Shown: positions 45,187-54,287 of the stretch, piece by piece
Layout of the letters: every line of letters begins with the position of its first letter
Position numbering within the stretch: position 1 is the stretch's first letter
NCBI RefSeq assembly: GCF_030161595.1
Contig: NZ_BSUM01000001.1
Span: 2,046,001-2,110,000 of the forward strand
DNA: 64,000 nt
Source of the DNA: Litorihabitans aurantiacus
Lineage (GTDB): Bacteria; Actinomycetota; Actinomycetes; Actinomycetales; Beutenbergiaceae
Direction of reading: 5' to 3'
The notes under the pieces: generated by a model
Databases searched by the model: none
What the model was told of the DNA's origin: nothing
What the model saw: only the letters and a program-made list of their open reading frames with translations
Program-made: the position numbers and the translations under genes

Positions 45187-45841
45187 GCCGCACCGGTGCC
45201 GCTCCCGCGCGCCCGCCGTCGTCCTCGCGGTCGCCCCCACCGTCGACCGCCCCGATCGCGAAGTTGGCCAGGACACCGGTGCGCAGCAGCGCGTCGACGA
45301 TCACCTTCGCGAGCAGGCCGCCCAGGAGCACGCCCGAGACGGCCTGCAGGCCGAACCGCAGCGCGAGGATGTCCTGCCCGTACCAGCCGAAGCGGAAGGC
45401 CGACCAGACGAAGACGAGGCTCGCGCCGAGCAGCCCCGAGAGCGCGAACCGGCCCCAGCCGAAGTGGCGGTAGCGCCCCAGCGCGAACGGGAGCTCGCTG
45501 CCGATCCCCTGCAGCAGTGCCGCGACGATCAGCAGCGGGCCCACCGCGCTGCCCAGGAAGACGACCTCGATGACCGAGGCGAGCACCTCGGCCAGGACGC
45601 CCACGCCCGGCCGCCGGATGATCGTGATCGCGATCGGTGCGACCAGCAGCCACGAGCCGAGGAGGAGGTGCTGCGCCAGGTCCCCCGCGGGACCCATCGC
45701 GACCTGCAGCCCGATCCACGCCTGCACGAACACCCAGTACAGGAAGCCGAAGACGACCCCGAGCACCACGACGAGCACGATCTCCTTGAGCGCGAGGCCG
45801 CGCCCGGAGCGAGCGGTGGTGGTGGTGGTGGTCGCGCTCAT
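45176..45841 (-). CDS. ECF substrate-binding membrane component, YkoE type (HMP/thiamine)
   Basis: 221 residues with six helices: [80 protein letters not shown]. This is the YkoE family, the S component for hydroxymethylpyrimidine or thiamine. The TPP riboswitch upstream supports it. Hydrophilic tail of ~20 residues. Confidence 0.88.
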   Translation of the reverse strand: MSATTTTTTARSGRGLALKEIVLVVVLGVVFGFLYWVFVQAWIGLQVAMGPAGDLAQHLLLGSWLLVAPIAITIIRRPGVGVLAEVLASVIEVVFLGSAVGPLLIVAALLQGIGSELPFALGRYRHFGWGRFALSGLLGASLVFVWSAFRFGWYGQDILALRFGLQAVSGVLLGGLLAKVIVDALLRTGVLANFAIGAVDGGGDREDDGGRAGAAPVRRER

Positions 45842-46503
45842 CGTGCGCGCCCGACGTGGCTCGGGCTGTTCAGCGACAGCGTGAGGTGGGAGGTCACGTG
45901 CTGCACACCGCGGCCCACCAGCACCCAGCCGGCGACGGCGGTGGCCAGCACATCCCCGACGTCGCCCTCCAGCCGGGTGACGAAGTGCTCCGAGACGCGG
46001 AAGGTGCCGAGCTCACGGGCGTGGTCGATCGCCGCGTAGATGTCCCGCATGTGGTCCGGCTCGCCACCCGTGACGGCCTGGTCGGCCAGCGGGTAGAGCG
46101 CCCACTCGGCCGCGGCCCACCGACCGGTGGTGCGCGACGTCGGCACCTCACCCCCGCGTGGTCCGGCGCCACCCGGCAGGTCGCACACCACCTCGCCCGG
46201 GCAGCCGCGCGAGAGGTGGACGGTGAGCGCGACGTGGCGCTCCGTCGCCGCGAGCGCCTGCGCGAGGTCGGTCAGCCACCGCAGCAGGTCGGACTCGGAC
46301 CCGCCCGCGTAGGTGGAGACGTCACCGGTCTCGACCGCGAGTCCGGCGGTGTCGAGACCGGCCAGGGCGCGGGTGAGGACGGCGGCGTAGTCGTCGGCCA
46401 TGACGGCGGCGGTCACGCGGACCCCGACGCCGAAGGTGAGCGGGTCGCTCGTGGGGTCGGTGACCTCGGTGGCATCGGTGAGATCGGTGGGGGTGAGCAT
46501 CAT
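45838..46503 (-). CDS. YkoF-like thiamine/HMP-binding protein
   Basis: 221 residues from the ATG at 46503 (GAGAGG upstream). Two related ferredoxin-like halves: FGVGVRVTAAVMADDYAAVL with HVALTVHLSRGCPG, and AEWALYPLADQAVTGGEPDH with FRVSEHFVTRLEGDV. This tandem is the YkoF fold that binds thiamine or HMP in the cytoplasm. First gene of the operon, overlapping YkoE by four bases. Confidence 0.88.
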   Translation of the reverse strand: MMLTPTDLTDATEVTDPTSDPLTFGVGVRVTAAVMADDYAAVLTRALAGLDTAGLAVETGDVSTYAGGSESDLLRWLTDLAQALAATERHVALTVHLSRGCPGEVVCDLPGGAGPRGGEVPTSRTTGRWAAAEWALYPLADQAVTGGEPDHMRDIYAAIDHARELGTFRVSEHFVTRLEGDVGDVLATAVAGWVLVGRGVQHVTSHLTLSLNSPSHVGRAR

Positions 46504-46554
46504 GCGGCAGCCTCTCGGGCTCGCGGCACGGGCGCGGACGGCGGTCGTCACGCG

Positions 46555-46644
46555 TAGCTTCCTGCGCCGGCATGATCCGGATCAGGTTCGACGGTCGGAG
46601 TTGGAGAACTCCCTCTCAGCCCAGCTCACTGGACTCCCGTGCTC
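46555..46644 (-). ncRNA. TPP riboswitch
   Basis: Read on the minus strand it has every landmark of the THI element: the P1-side GCACGGGAGTCC, GGGCTGAGAGGGA, an internal hairpin AGTT/AACT, then GAACCTGATCCGGATCATGC and CGCAGGAAGC. It lies 52 bases before ykoF, so high thiamine pyrophosphate would shut down the thiamine-precursor importer. Confidence 0.96.
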
Positions 46645-46651
46645 GGTCCCG

Positions 46652-46657
46652 ACCCTA
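46652..46657 (-). promoter_or_regulatory. -10 box of the riboswitch transcript
   Basis: TAGGGT on the minus strand places the transcript start near 46645, one base from the 5' edge of the riboswitch, as expected. No good -35 box at 17-18 bp. Confidence 0.6.
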
Positions 46658-46701
46658 GTCGGTGGGCGCCGGGGCCGCCCGCGGTGAACCTTGATCGAAC
46701 A

Positions 46702-46715
46702 GCACGTGAACGTGC
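46702..46715. promoter_or_regulatory. Palindrome upstream of the RpiR-family gene
   Basis: GCACGT-GA-ACGTGC, a perfect 6+2+6 dyad 46 bases before the regulator start and 45 bases behind the riboswitch -10 box. A plausible autoregulatory operator. Confidence 0.5.
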
Positions 46716-46748
46716 ACGGCTTGCAGCCACGGCAAGTCCGCGTGCGCC

Positions 46749-46754
46749 TAGCGT
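46749..46754 (+). promoter_or_regulatory. -10 box giving a leaderless RpiR mRNA
   Basis: TAGCGT ends 7 nt before the GTG at 46762, so transcription should begin at or next to the start codon. No ribosome site is present, which fits. Confidence 0.55.
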
Positions 46755-46761
46755 CGCGATC

Positions 46762-47595
46762 GTGCTCATCACCCAGCTCGCCGCGAGCCACGGCTCGACC
46801 CTCACGGCGACCGACCGCCGCCTGGTCGCGGCGCTCCAGAACCAGCCCGACCGCGCGTCGTTCTGGCTGGCGCAGGAGCTCACCGGGCCGCTCGGCCTGC
46901 ACCAGTCCTCCGCCACGCGGCTCGCGCAGCGCCTCGGCTTCGACGGCTACCCGCAGCTGCGCGACGCCCTGCGGGAGGACTACCTCGCGGGCGACGGACC
47001 GTCGCAGCGGCTGCGCGGCCGGCTCGAGCGCCACCCCGAGGACGACGTGCTCGCGTCGTTCGTCTCCGACGAGGTGGCCGCGCTCGAGGCGCTGCGCCGT
47101 CACGTCACGCAGGCCGACCTGGACGAGCTCGCCGACCGCGTGCTCGCCGCGCGCGAGGTGCTCCTGTTCGGACAGGGCAACGCCACCGTGCTCGTCGAGC
47201 TCCTGGCCCGGCGGCTCGACCGGTTCGGGCTGCGCACCGTGCGGCTCACGGGTTCGCGCCGCGACCTGGCCGAGCGGCTCTCCCGTCTCGCCGGCGCGGA
47301 CCTCCTGCTGGCCTTCGCGTTCCGCCGGGCCCCGGCCGCACTCGGACCGCTCCTGTCGGTCGCGACCGCGGCGGGGGCGAGCACCGCGCTCGTGACCGAC
47401 ACCGTCGTCTGGACGGCGCCCCGGCCCGACCAGATCGTGGCGGCGCCCCGCGGCGGCGCCGACGACTTCCTCTCCCTCACCGTCCCCATGGCTGTCGCGA
47501 ACGCCCTCGTGCTCACCGTGGCGCGCCGCGCGGACGACGGCGCCCTCCACCACCTCGACCGGCTCGGTCACCTCCTGGACCAGCTCGACGCCTGA
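46762..47595 (+). CDS. RpiR/MurR-family regulator (HTH plus SIS domain)
   Basis: 277 residues from the GTG at 46762. N-terminal HTH_6 domain (DRRLVAALQNQPDRASFWLA, GLHQSSATRLAQRLGFDGYP) and a C-terminal SIS sugar-isomerase fold (REVLLFGQGNATVLVELLAR, TGSRRDLAERLSRLAG) that senses phosphorylated sugars or similar compounds. First gene before an ABC importer and a phosphatase, so it probably regulates them in response to a phosphorylated ligand. Confidence 0.87.
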   Translation: MLITQLAASHGSTLTATDRRLVAALQNQPDRASFWLAQELTGPLGLHQSSATRLAQRLGFDGYPQLRDALREDYLAGDGPSQRLRGRLERHPEDDVLASFVSDEVAALEALRRHVTQADLDELADRVLAAREVLLFGQGNATVLVELLARRLDRFGLRTVRLTGSRRDLAERLSRLAGADLLLAFAFRRAPAALGPLLSVATAAGASTALVTDTVVWTAPRPDQIVAAPRGGADDFLSLTVPMAVANALVLTVARRADDGALHHLDRLGHLLDQLDA

Positions 47596-47655
47596 CCCCT
47601 ACGCCCCCGGCACTCACCCACCCCTTCGTCCCACCTCCCGGAAGCAGGTACCGCC

Positions 47656-48812
47656 ATGCCTCGTCACGCCTCCTCGACGCGTCCGCTCACCACCGCGCTC
47701 GGCCTCTCCCTCGTCCTGGCCGCGTGCTCGGGCGCCGAGTCCGCTCCCGCGGACGAGCCCGACTGGGAGTCCCTGAGCCACGAGGAGCTCGTCGAGCTCG
47801 CGGAGGCGGAGGGCACCGTGTCGGTCTACGCCTTCACGAGCCGCATCGCCACGATCGAGGAGTCCTTCGAGGCGGCCTACCCGGGCATCGACGTCGTGGC
47901 CACCGACATCTCCTCGACCGAGCTCATCACACGTCTCGCGAGCGAGCACCGCGCCGGCAGCGCGACCGCCGACGTCGCCTACGTCTCCGACGCGCCCGTG
48001 GTGGTGACCGAGCTCCTCGCGGACGACGTGCTGCTGCCCTACGTGCCCGGCCGCGTCGCCGACGCGCTCGCGCCCGAGCACTCCGCACCGCTCGTCGCCA
48101 ACCGCCTCTCCACGAAGGTCCTCATGTACAACGAGGAGGCGCACCCGGGCGGCGCCCCGGTGTCGAACCTGTGGGAGCTCACCGAGCCCGCGTGGTCCGG
48201 GAAGGTCGTGCTCGTGGACCCGAACGTGCGCGGGGACTACCTCGACCTCATCACCGAGATGTCGCTGCGGTCCGAGGAGATGGCGCAGGCCTACGAGGAC
48301 CACTTCGGGCGCGAGATCGAGCTGGACGAGGGTGTGGAGGACGCGGGCCTGCAGTTCGCCGCCGATCTCTACGCCAACGACGCGGTGCTGGTGGACGACA
48401 CCGACACGGTCAACGCCGCCGTCGGCGCGACCGGGCAGAGCGAGCCGCCGGTCGGCTTCACCTCCTACTCCGACCGCCGCGACAACGACGACGAGGGGTG
48501 GGCCCTGCAGGTGGCGGCGGGCGTGACGCCCTCCCCCGGCATCACCTTCCCCGCGATGCTCGGCGTGACCGCCGGGGCGGAGAACCCGCCGCGGCGCGCC
48601 TCCTGATCGACTTCATGATGGGCGACGACACCGAGACCGGCGGCGCGGGGTTCGAGCCGTTCTACGTCGCGGGCGACTACCCCGTGCGCGACGACGTCGT
48701 CGCCCCGGCGGAGGCCGTGGGCCTGGAGGAGCTGGGTGCCTGGAGCATCGACCCCGCCGCCTCGGCCGAGCGCCGTCGTCAGGTCTCCGACTTCCTGCTC
48801 ACGATCCAGTGA
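47656..48812 (+). pseudogene. ABC transporter substrate-binding lipoprotein (Fbp-like), frameshifted
   Basis: The ATG at 47656 leads a signal peptide with lipobox LVLAAC (residue ~24), then GTVSVYAFTSRIATIEESFE, VVATDISSTELITRLASEHR, ADVAYVSDAPVVVTELLADD and VLVDPNVRGDYLDLITEMSL, a family-1 binding protein of the iron(III)/thiamine/2-aminoethylphosphonate group. At 48587 a missing G (AACCCGCCGCG should read AACCCGGCCGCG) breaks the frame; restored, NPAAARLLIDFMMGDDTETG leads to the end at 48812. Confidence 0.86.
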
Positions 48813-50544
48813 CGCCCCTGGTCCGCCGCAGCCTGCAGGACGCCCGCCGCCCGATCCGCTGGCTCGCGCTCGCCGTCGTCGCCGTCCTGGTGGTGCTCGT
48901 GGCGCTCCCGCTCGCGGGACTCGTGCGGGCGACGCTGGGGGCCGAGGGCGACGGCGCGTGGACCGACGTCGTCGCGAGCCCGCTGTCGCAGAACCTGTTC
49001 TGGACCCCGCTGCGCAACTCGCTGGTGGTCGGGCTCGGCACGGGTGTGCTCTCGACGATCGTCGGTGGGTTCCTGGCCTGGGTCGTGGTGCTGAGCGACG
49101 TCCCGGGGCGGCGCGTGCTCGGCGTACTGGCCGCGGTCCCGTTCGCGCTCCCGAGCTTCGCCATCGCGCTGGCGTGGGAGAGCGTGTTCCGCAACGACCG
49201 CATCGGCGGCGCCCCGGGTCTGCTCACCTCGCTCGGGCTCCCGGTGCCGGACGCGCTCTCGTGGGGCGCCCTCCCGGTGATCCTCACGCTCGTCGCGCAC
49301 TACTTCTCGCTCTCCTTCGTCGTCATCGCCGCGGCGCTCGCGAACGTCGGTGGCGACATGCTCGCCGCCGCGGAGCTGACCGGTGCGAGCCGGGCGCGCG
49401 TGGCCGTGCGAATCGCGCTGCCGGCGGTCGCACCGGCCGCCGTCTCCGGCTTCCTGCTGGCCTTCGCCGAGGGCGTGAGCAACTTCGCCGTCCCGGCGCT
49501 CCTCGGGCTTCCGGTGCGGTTCCAGACCCTCAGCACCCGGCTCTACGGAGCCATCTCCACGGGGACGCGCAGCGCGGCTACGTGCTGTCGATCCTCCTCG
49601 TGGTCATCGCCGCCGCCGTCCTGTTCCTCGGGACGCGCGCGACGGCGGGCCGCAGCTTCGCGACCATCACCGGCAGGTCCACCCGCCCTCACACGATGGC
49701 GACCGGCCGCTGGCGCTGGCCGCTGGCGGGGATCGCCGGGTTGATCATCCTGGCCACGGCCGTGCTGCCGGGGATCGTGCTGGCGGTCAGCACGGTGCTG
49801 CGCCGCACGAACAGGTTCGACGGCGGATTCACCTGGCACTTCTGGACGGGCGCCTCCGACCCGGCGATCGCGCAGGGGTGCGCGGGATCGCTCGCGACCC
49901 GCAGGTCCTCACCGCACTCGGCGGCACCGTCGCGCTGGGACTGTCGGTCGCTCTCGGGGCGACGCTCCTGGGCGTGCTCGGCGCCCAGGTGCTGCGACGG
50001 CTGCCGCGGGCACGCGTGACGGTCGCGAGCATCAGCTTCCTCAGCTACGTGCCGTTCCTCATCCCCGGCGTGGCCTTCGGTGCCGCGTTCATCGCGCAGT
50101 TCGGTGCGCCGATCGGTCCCCTGCCCTCGCTGTACGGGACGTTCGCGATCCTCGTGGTGGCCGGTGTGGCCGCCAGCGTGCCCTTCGCGTTCCAGACCTC
50201 CCGGGCCGCCCTCGGGCAGGTCTCGGGCGACCTCGAGGAGGCGGCGGTCCTCACCGGTGCGAGCGGCCCGCGCCGCCTCGGGCGGATCGTGCTGCCGCTC
50301 GCCTCGCGCGGCGTCGTCGGCGGCGGCGTCCTGGTCTTCGTGACCATGGTGCGCGACCTCTCACTCGTGGTGCTGCTGGTCACGCCCGCCACCCCTGCTG
50401 TCGGTGATGACCTTCCGCTACGCCAGCGAGGGCTTCACCCAGCACGCCAACGCCATCACCCTCGTCATCGCCGCCGTCTCGGTGGCGGCCACCCTCCTCG
50501 CCCGCCGCCTCCAGGGCGCCCGACAGAGCGGAGACCCCGCATGA
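48809..50544 (+). pseudogene. ABC transporter permease with two fused membrane modules, three frameshifts
   Basis: GTG overlapping the previous stop. The intact protein would be ~578 residues with two six-helix modules (FbpB layout), each with a coupling loop: AAAELTGASRARVAVRIAL and EEAAVLTGASGPRRLGRIVL. Breaks: a G missing at 49561-49564 (ISTGDAQRGYVLSILLVVIA when restored), a G missing at 49875-49878 (AIAQGVRGIARDPQVLTALG) and one extra base or two missing near 50393 (then LLSVMTFRYASEGFTQHANA to 50544). Three breaks in one gene strongly suggest base-calling error. Confidence 0.85.
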
Positions 50545-51575
50545 CCCGCCTCATCCTCGACGGTCTCGGCAAGCGCTTCGGCGCACACGCCGCGCTGGCC
50601 GATGTCGACCTCGACCTGCCCGACGGCGCGTTCGTCGTCCTGCTCGGCCCCTCCGGCTGCGGCAAGAGCACCACGCTGCGCATCCTCGCCGGCCTCGAGC
50701 AGCCGACGTCCGGCCGCGTGCTGTTCGGGGACACGGTGGTCGCCGACGGCGAGCGCGGCGAGGTCGTGCCCGCCAAGGACCGCGGCCTCGGGATGGTCTT
50801 CCAGAGCTACGCGCTCTGGCCCCACATGAGCGTGCGCAGCAACATCGACTGGCCCTTGCGCGTGGCGGGATGGTCTGCGGCGGACCGCACCGCGCGTGTG
50901 GCGGAGGTCCTGGAGATGCTCGAGATCGAGGCGCTCGCCGACCGCTATCCGACCGAGATCTCGGGCGGGCAGCAGCAGCGCGTCGCGATCGCGCGCACCG
51001 TGGCCCCGCGGCCCGGAGTGCTGCTGTTCGACGAGCCGCTCTCCAACCTCGACGCCCGCCTCCGCACGGACATGCGGGCCGAGCTGGTGCGGGTGCACCG
51101 CGCGACCGGGGCGACCAGCGTCTACGTCACGCACGACCAGACCGAGGCGCTCGCGATGGCGACGCACATCGCGGTCATGAAGGACGGGCTCCTGGAGCAG
51201 TTCGGTACACCGACCGAGCTGCTCACCACACCCGCGACGGCGTTCGTCGCCTCCTTCCTCGGAACGCCGCCGCAGGTCCTGATCCCCGCGGCCGGCGGCC
51301 GCCAGGAGATGTACCGACCCGAGGACGTGCTGATCGACCCGGCCGGACCGCTGCCGTTCGAGGTGCTCGAGTCCACCCCCGTGGCCGGGCGCTGGCTCGT
51401 CACGGGACTGGCGGGGACCGGCCCCGCGAACGGTGGGAGCGACGCGCCGCGTCGCGCCACCGTCGTGACCGACCACCCCGTCACCGCCGGCACCGCCACC
51501 GCCCTGCGTCCACCCGCTCGCCCGACGGCGGTGTTCGGCGCCGACGGCCGGGTCGAGACCGCGGTGGCGTCGTGA
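50541..51575 (+). CDS. ABC transporter ATP-binding protein (FbpC/PotA-like)
   Basis: 344 residues, ATG overlapping the permease stop. Walker A LLGPSGCGKSTTLRILAGLE (about 34-53), FQSYALWPHMSVRSNIDWPL, signature [15 protein letters not shown], Walker B VLLFDEPLSNLDARLR, YVTHDQTEALAMA. The C-terminal ~110 residues form a TOBE-like regulatory domain. Drives the importer of this operon. Confidence 0.92.
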   Translation: MTRLILDGLGKRFGAHAALADVDLDLPDGAFVVLLGPSGCGKSTTLRILAGLEQPTSGRVLFGDTVVADGERGEVVPAKDRGLGMVFQSYALWPHMSVRSNIDWPLRVAGWSAADRTARVAEVLEMLEIEALADRYPTEISGGQQQRVAIARTVAPRPGVLLFDEPLSNLDARLRTDMRAELVRVHRATGATSVYVTHDQTEALAMATHIAVMKDGLLEQFGTPTELLTTPATAFVASFLGTPPQVLIPAAGGRQEMYRPEDVLIDPAGPLPFEVLESTPVAGRWLVTGLAGTGPANGGSDAPRRATVVTDHPVTAGTATALRPPARPTAVFGADGRVETAVAS

Positions 51576-52129
51576 CCACGCTGCTGCTCGTGCGCCACGC
51601 CGCCACGCCCTGGACCCAGGAGCGCCGGCTGCAGGGACGCACCGACGTCGACCTGTCCGACGCCGGCCGCGAGCAGGCGGCGGCGCTGCGGCCGATCGTC
51701 GACCGATGGGCGCCGGCGTCCGTGCTCAGCTCACCGCTCGCGCGCACGCTGTCGACGGCGGCGCTGCTGAGCGACGTGTCCCCGGAGATCGACGAGCGCT
51801 GGATGGAGTCGGGGCTCGGGGCGTGGGAGGGCCGACTCACCTCGGAGCTCGGCCCCGACTACCTCGCCTGGCGCGCCGGCCGGCTGCTCCCCCCGGGCGG
51901 GGAGGACGCCGCGACCGTCACGCGGCGGGTCCGGGCCGCCGTCGCCGACGCGGCGTGCAAGCCGGGTCCCGTCCTCGTCGTGACGCACGGCGGGACGATC
52001 CGCGCGGTCCTCGCCCGCTACCTCGGCCTCGCCGCGGACCGTGTCGAACCGGTCGCCGCGCCGAGCCTGACCGCGATCGACGTCGCGACGACGGGCGCCA
52101 GGCTCCGCACGTTCAACGCACGCGCCTAG
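51572..52129 (+). CDS. Histidine phosphatase family protein
   Basis: 185 residues, GTG overlapping the ATPase stop. Catalytic LVRHAATPWTQERRLQGRTD (His about residue 9), the second-site ASVLSSPLARTLSTAALL, Glu in MESGLGAWEGRLTSELGPDY, and His in VLVVTHGGTIRAVLARYLG. Hydrolyses phosphomonoesters. Co-transcribed with the importer, it could dephosphorylate the imported compound inside the cell. The substrate is not known. Confidence 0.9.
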   Translation: MTTLLLVRHAATPWTQERRLQGRTDVDLSDAGREQAAALRPIVDRWAPASVLSSPLARTLSTAALLSDVSPEIDERWMESGLGAWEGRLTSELGPDYLAWRAGRLLPPGGEDAATVTRRVRAAVADAACKPGPVLVVTHGGTIRAVLARYLGLAADRVEPVAAPSLTAIDVATTGARLRTFNARA

Positions 52130-52180
52130 GCTGGTCACGGCGGCCGGGACGGTCCGCCGACCGGAGATCCAGGAGGCGAC

Positions 52181-52906
52181 GTGGCAGGCCCGATCGCGGA
52201 GGTCCGGCGCTTCCTGACGGCGGCGCTCATCTCCCCCGACCCCGGCACCCCCGTCCGGCCCAAGCCCGGACCGGCGGCGCTGCGCCGCCGCCGGATCGCC
52301 GTCGTCGTCACGCTCGTGGTCGGTGCGGTCACGCTCTTCCTCGCGCTGCGGATCGAGCCGGGGGACCCCGCGTTCTACCTCACGACGGCGGTGCTGGCCC
52401 TCGTGTGGGCGGGTGGCGCCGTCGCGTCCGGTCCGCTCCACCTGGGGCACTCGGTGACGCGGGCGGGCCGCACGGACGGCCGGGCCGTCGTGCAGTCGCT
52501 CGTGCTCGCCGGTCTCCTGCTGGGCGTGTTCCTGCTGGGTGCCCTGGTCGTCGCCCAGGTCCCGTTCCTGCGGGCACCCGTCATCGAGCTGCTGGACCAC
52601 GCGCGGTTCGGGGTGATCTGGCTGGTGCTGGCGATCACGGTGCTGAACGGGGTCGCCGAGGAGATCTTCTTCCGCGGCGCGCTGTTCTCCTCGATGCCGC
52701 CGCGGCGCGCCGTGCTCGTCACGACCGTCCTGTACGCGGCCTCGACCGTCGGGTCCGGGGTGCCGCTGCTGGTGCTGGCCGCCGTGGTCATCGGCGCGGT
52801 GACGGGGATGCAGCGGCGGGTCACCGGCGGTGTGCTCGGCCCGATCATCACCCACGTGGTCTGGTCGAGCGGCATGGTGCTGCTGCTCCCGCTGGTGCTG
52901 GGGTGA
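52181..52906 (+). CDS. CPBP-family intramembrane metalloprotease-like protein
   Basis: 241 residues from the GTG at 52181 (GGAGGCGAC upstream; a TAGGCT -10 box at 52127-52132 overlaps the previous stop). About seven helices. CPBP motifs: EE-x3-R in NGVAEEIFFRGALFSSM and the His of LGPIITHVVWSSGMV; the central Phe/His motif is weak (YAASTVGSGV). It could be a protease or an inactive relative. Followed by an overlapping aminotransferase gene. Confidence 0.82.
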   Translation: MAGPIAEVRRFLTAALISPDPGTPVRPKPGPAALRRRRIAVVVTLVVGAVTLFLALRIEPGDPAFYLTTAVLALVWAGGAVASGPLHLGHSVTRAGRTDGRAVVQSLVLAGLLLGVFLLGALVVAQVPFLRAPVIELLDHARFGVIWLVLAITVLNGVAEEIFFRGALFSSMPPRRAVLVTTVLYAASTVGSGVPLLVLAAVVIGAVTGMQRRVTGGVLGPIITHVVWSSGMVLLLPLVLG

Positions 52907-54138
52907 GAGCCGAGGTGAGCGAGCCGCGCGTCGAGCGCTGGCGCGCGGTGGCCGCGGCGGCCGGTCTGCTGGACGCCGACGGCACCACGAGGCCGACCAT
53001 CTTCGCCGAGATGACCGCGCTGGCGGCGCGCACCGGCGCGATCAACCTGGGTCAGGGGTTCCCCGACGCGGACGGTCCCGCCTGGGTGCGCGAGGCCGCC
53101 GTCGAGGCGATCCGCGGCGGGGTCAACCAGTACCCACCCGGGCGCGGGGTGCCGGAGCTGCGGCGGGCCGTCGCCGACCACCAGGCGCGCCACCACGGGA
53201 TGTCGCTCGACCCCGCGACCGAGGTCCTCGTGACCGCCGGCGCCACGGAGGCTCTCACGGCGGCGGTGCTGGCGCTCGCCGGTCCCGGTGACGAGGTGCT
53301 CACGCTCGAGCCGTTCTACGACTCCCACGCGGCCGCCGTCGCGCTCGCCGGTGCCACGCACACCACGGTGCCGCTGGTGCGCGGGCCGGAGGGCTTCCGG
53401 CTGGACGTCACCGCCCTGGCGAACGCGGTCTCGCCGCGCACGCGGGTGATCCTGCTCAACAGCCCGCACAACCCGACCGGGGCGGTGCTGACGCGCGCGG
53501 AGCTGGAGGCGCTCGCCGCCGCGGCGGTGCGAGCCGACGCCGTCGTGGTGACGGACGAGGTGTACGAGCACCTGGTCTACGACGACGCCGCGCACGTCCC
53601 GATCGCGACGCTCCCGGGCATGGCGGAGCGAACGATCACGATCTCGTCGGCGGGCAAGACGTTCTCGCTCACGGGGTGGAAGATCGGGTGGGCGACGGGT
53701 CCGGCGCACCTCGTGGAGGCGGTGCTCGCCGTGAAGCAGTTCCTCACCTATTCCGGCGGCGCACCGTTCCAGCCCGCGATCGCGCGGGCGCTGGAGCGCG
53801 GCGACGCGGACGTCGCCGCGCTCCGGGACTCGCTCGCGCAGCGGCGCGACCTCCTCGTGGCGGGGCTCGAGGACGCCGGGCTGGCCGCGGTCCGCCCGGA
53901 GGGGACGTACTTCGTGTGCGCGGACGCGTCCGCGCTCCTCACGCCGGACCTGCCCGACGGCGCAGCGCTCGCCCGTGCGCTCCCGGCGGCGGTGGGCGTG
54001 GCGTCCATTCCGGTGTCGGCGTTCTGCCGGGCGGGCTCGCCGACCGCGTCCGCCGTCGCTCCGCTGCTGAGGTTCACGTTCAGCAAGGACCGGAGCACTC
54101 TTGAGGAGGCCTTGAGGCGGCTGCGCACGCTGCGCTAG
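52903..54138 (+). CDS. PLP-dependent aminotransferase (class I/II)
   Basis: 411 residues from a GTG at 52903 overlapping the previous stop; a GTG at 52915 is an equal alternative. Fold-type I motifs: GAINLGQGFPDADGPAWVRE, GVNQYPPGRGVPELRRAVAD, ILLNSPHNPTGAVLTRAELE, the PLP Lys in SSAGKTFSLTGWKIGWATG, and the Arg of LLRFTFSKDRSTLEEAL. LGQGFPD and NSPHNPTG resemble kynurenine/methionine aminotransferases (YbdL-like). Substrate uncertain. Confidence 0.9.
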   Translation: MRAEVSEPRVERWRAVAAAAGLLDADGTTRPTIFAEMTALAARTGAINLGQGFPDADGPAWVREAAVEAIRGGVNQYPPGRGVPELRRAVADHQARHHGMSLDPATEVLVTAGATEALTAAVLALAGPGDEVLTLEPFYDSHAAAVALAGATHTTVPLVRGPEGFRLDVTALANAVSPRTRVILLNSPHNPTGAVLTRAELEALAAAAVRADAVVVTDEVYEHLVYDDAAHVPIATLPGMAERTITISSAGKTFSLTGWKIGWATGPAHLVEAVLAVKQFLTYSGGAPFQPAIARALERGDADVAALRDSLAQRRDLLVAGLEDAGLAAVRPEGTYFVCADASALLTPDLPDGAALARALPAAVGVASIPVSAFCRAGSPTASAVAPLLRFTFSKDRSTLEEALRRLRTLR

Positions 54139-54287
54139 CAACGATCGTGCGGTCCTCCACAGGCAGTGATGCCGTGCCCCCACCAAGTCGCTCTCCGGGC
54201 TACGGTCGGGTCGCATCGCGCACCGCCACCGCGGCGGTCACGGCGCGATCCACGGGCGCGATCCGCCCGGATCATCAAGGGGGCAAC

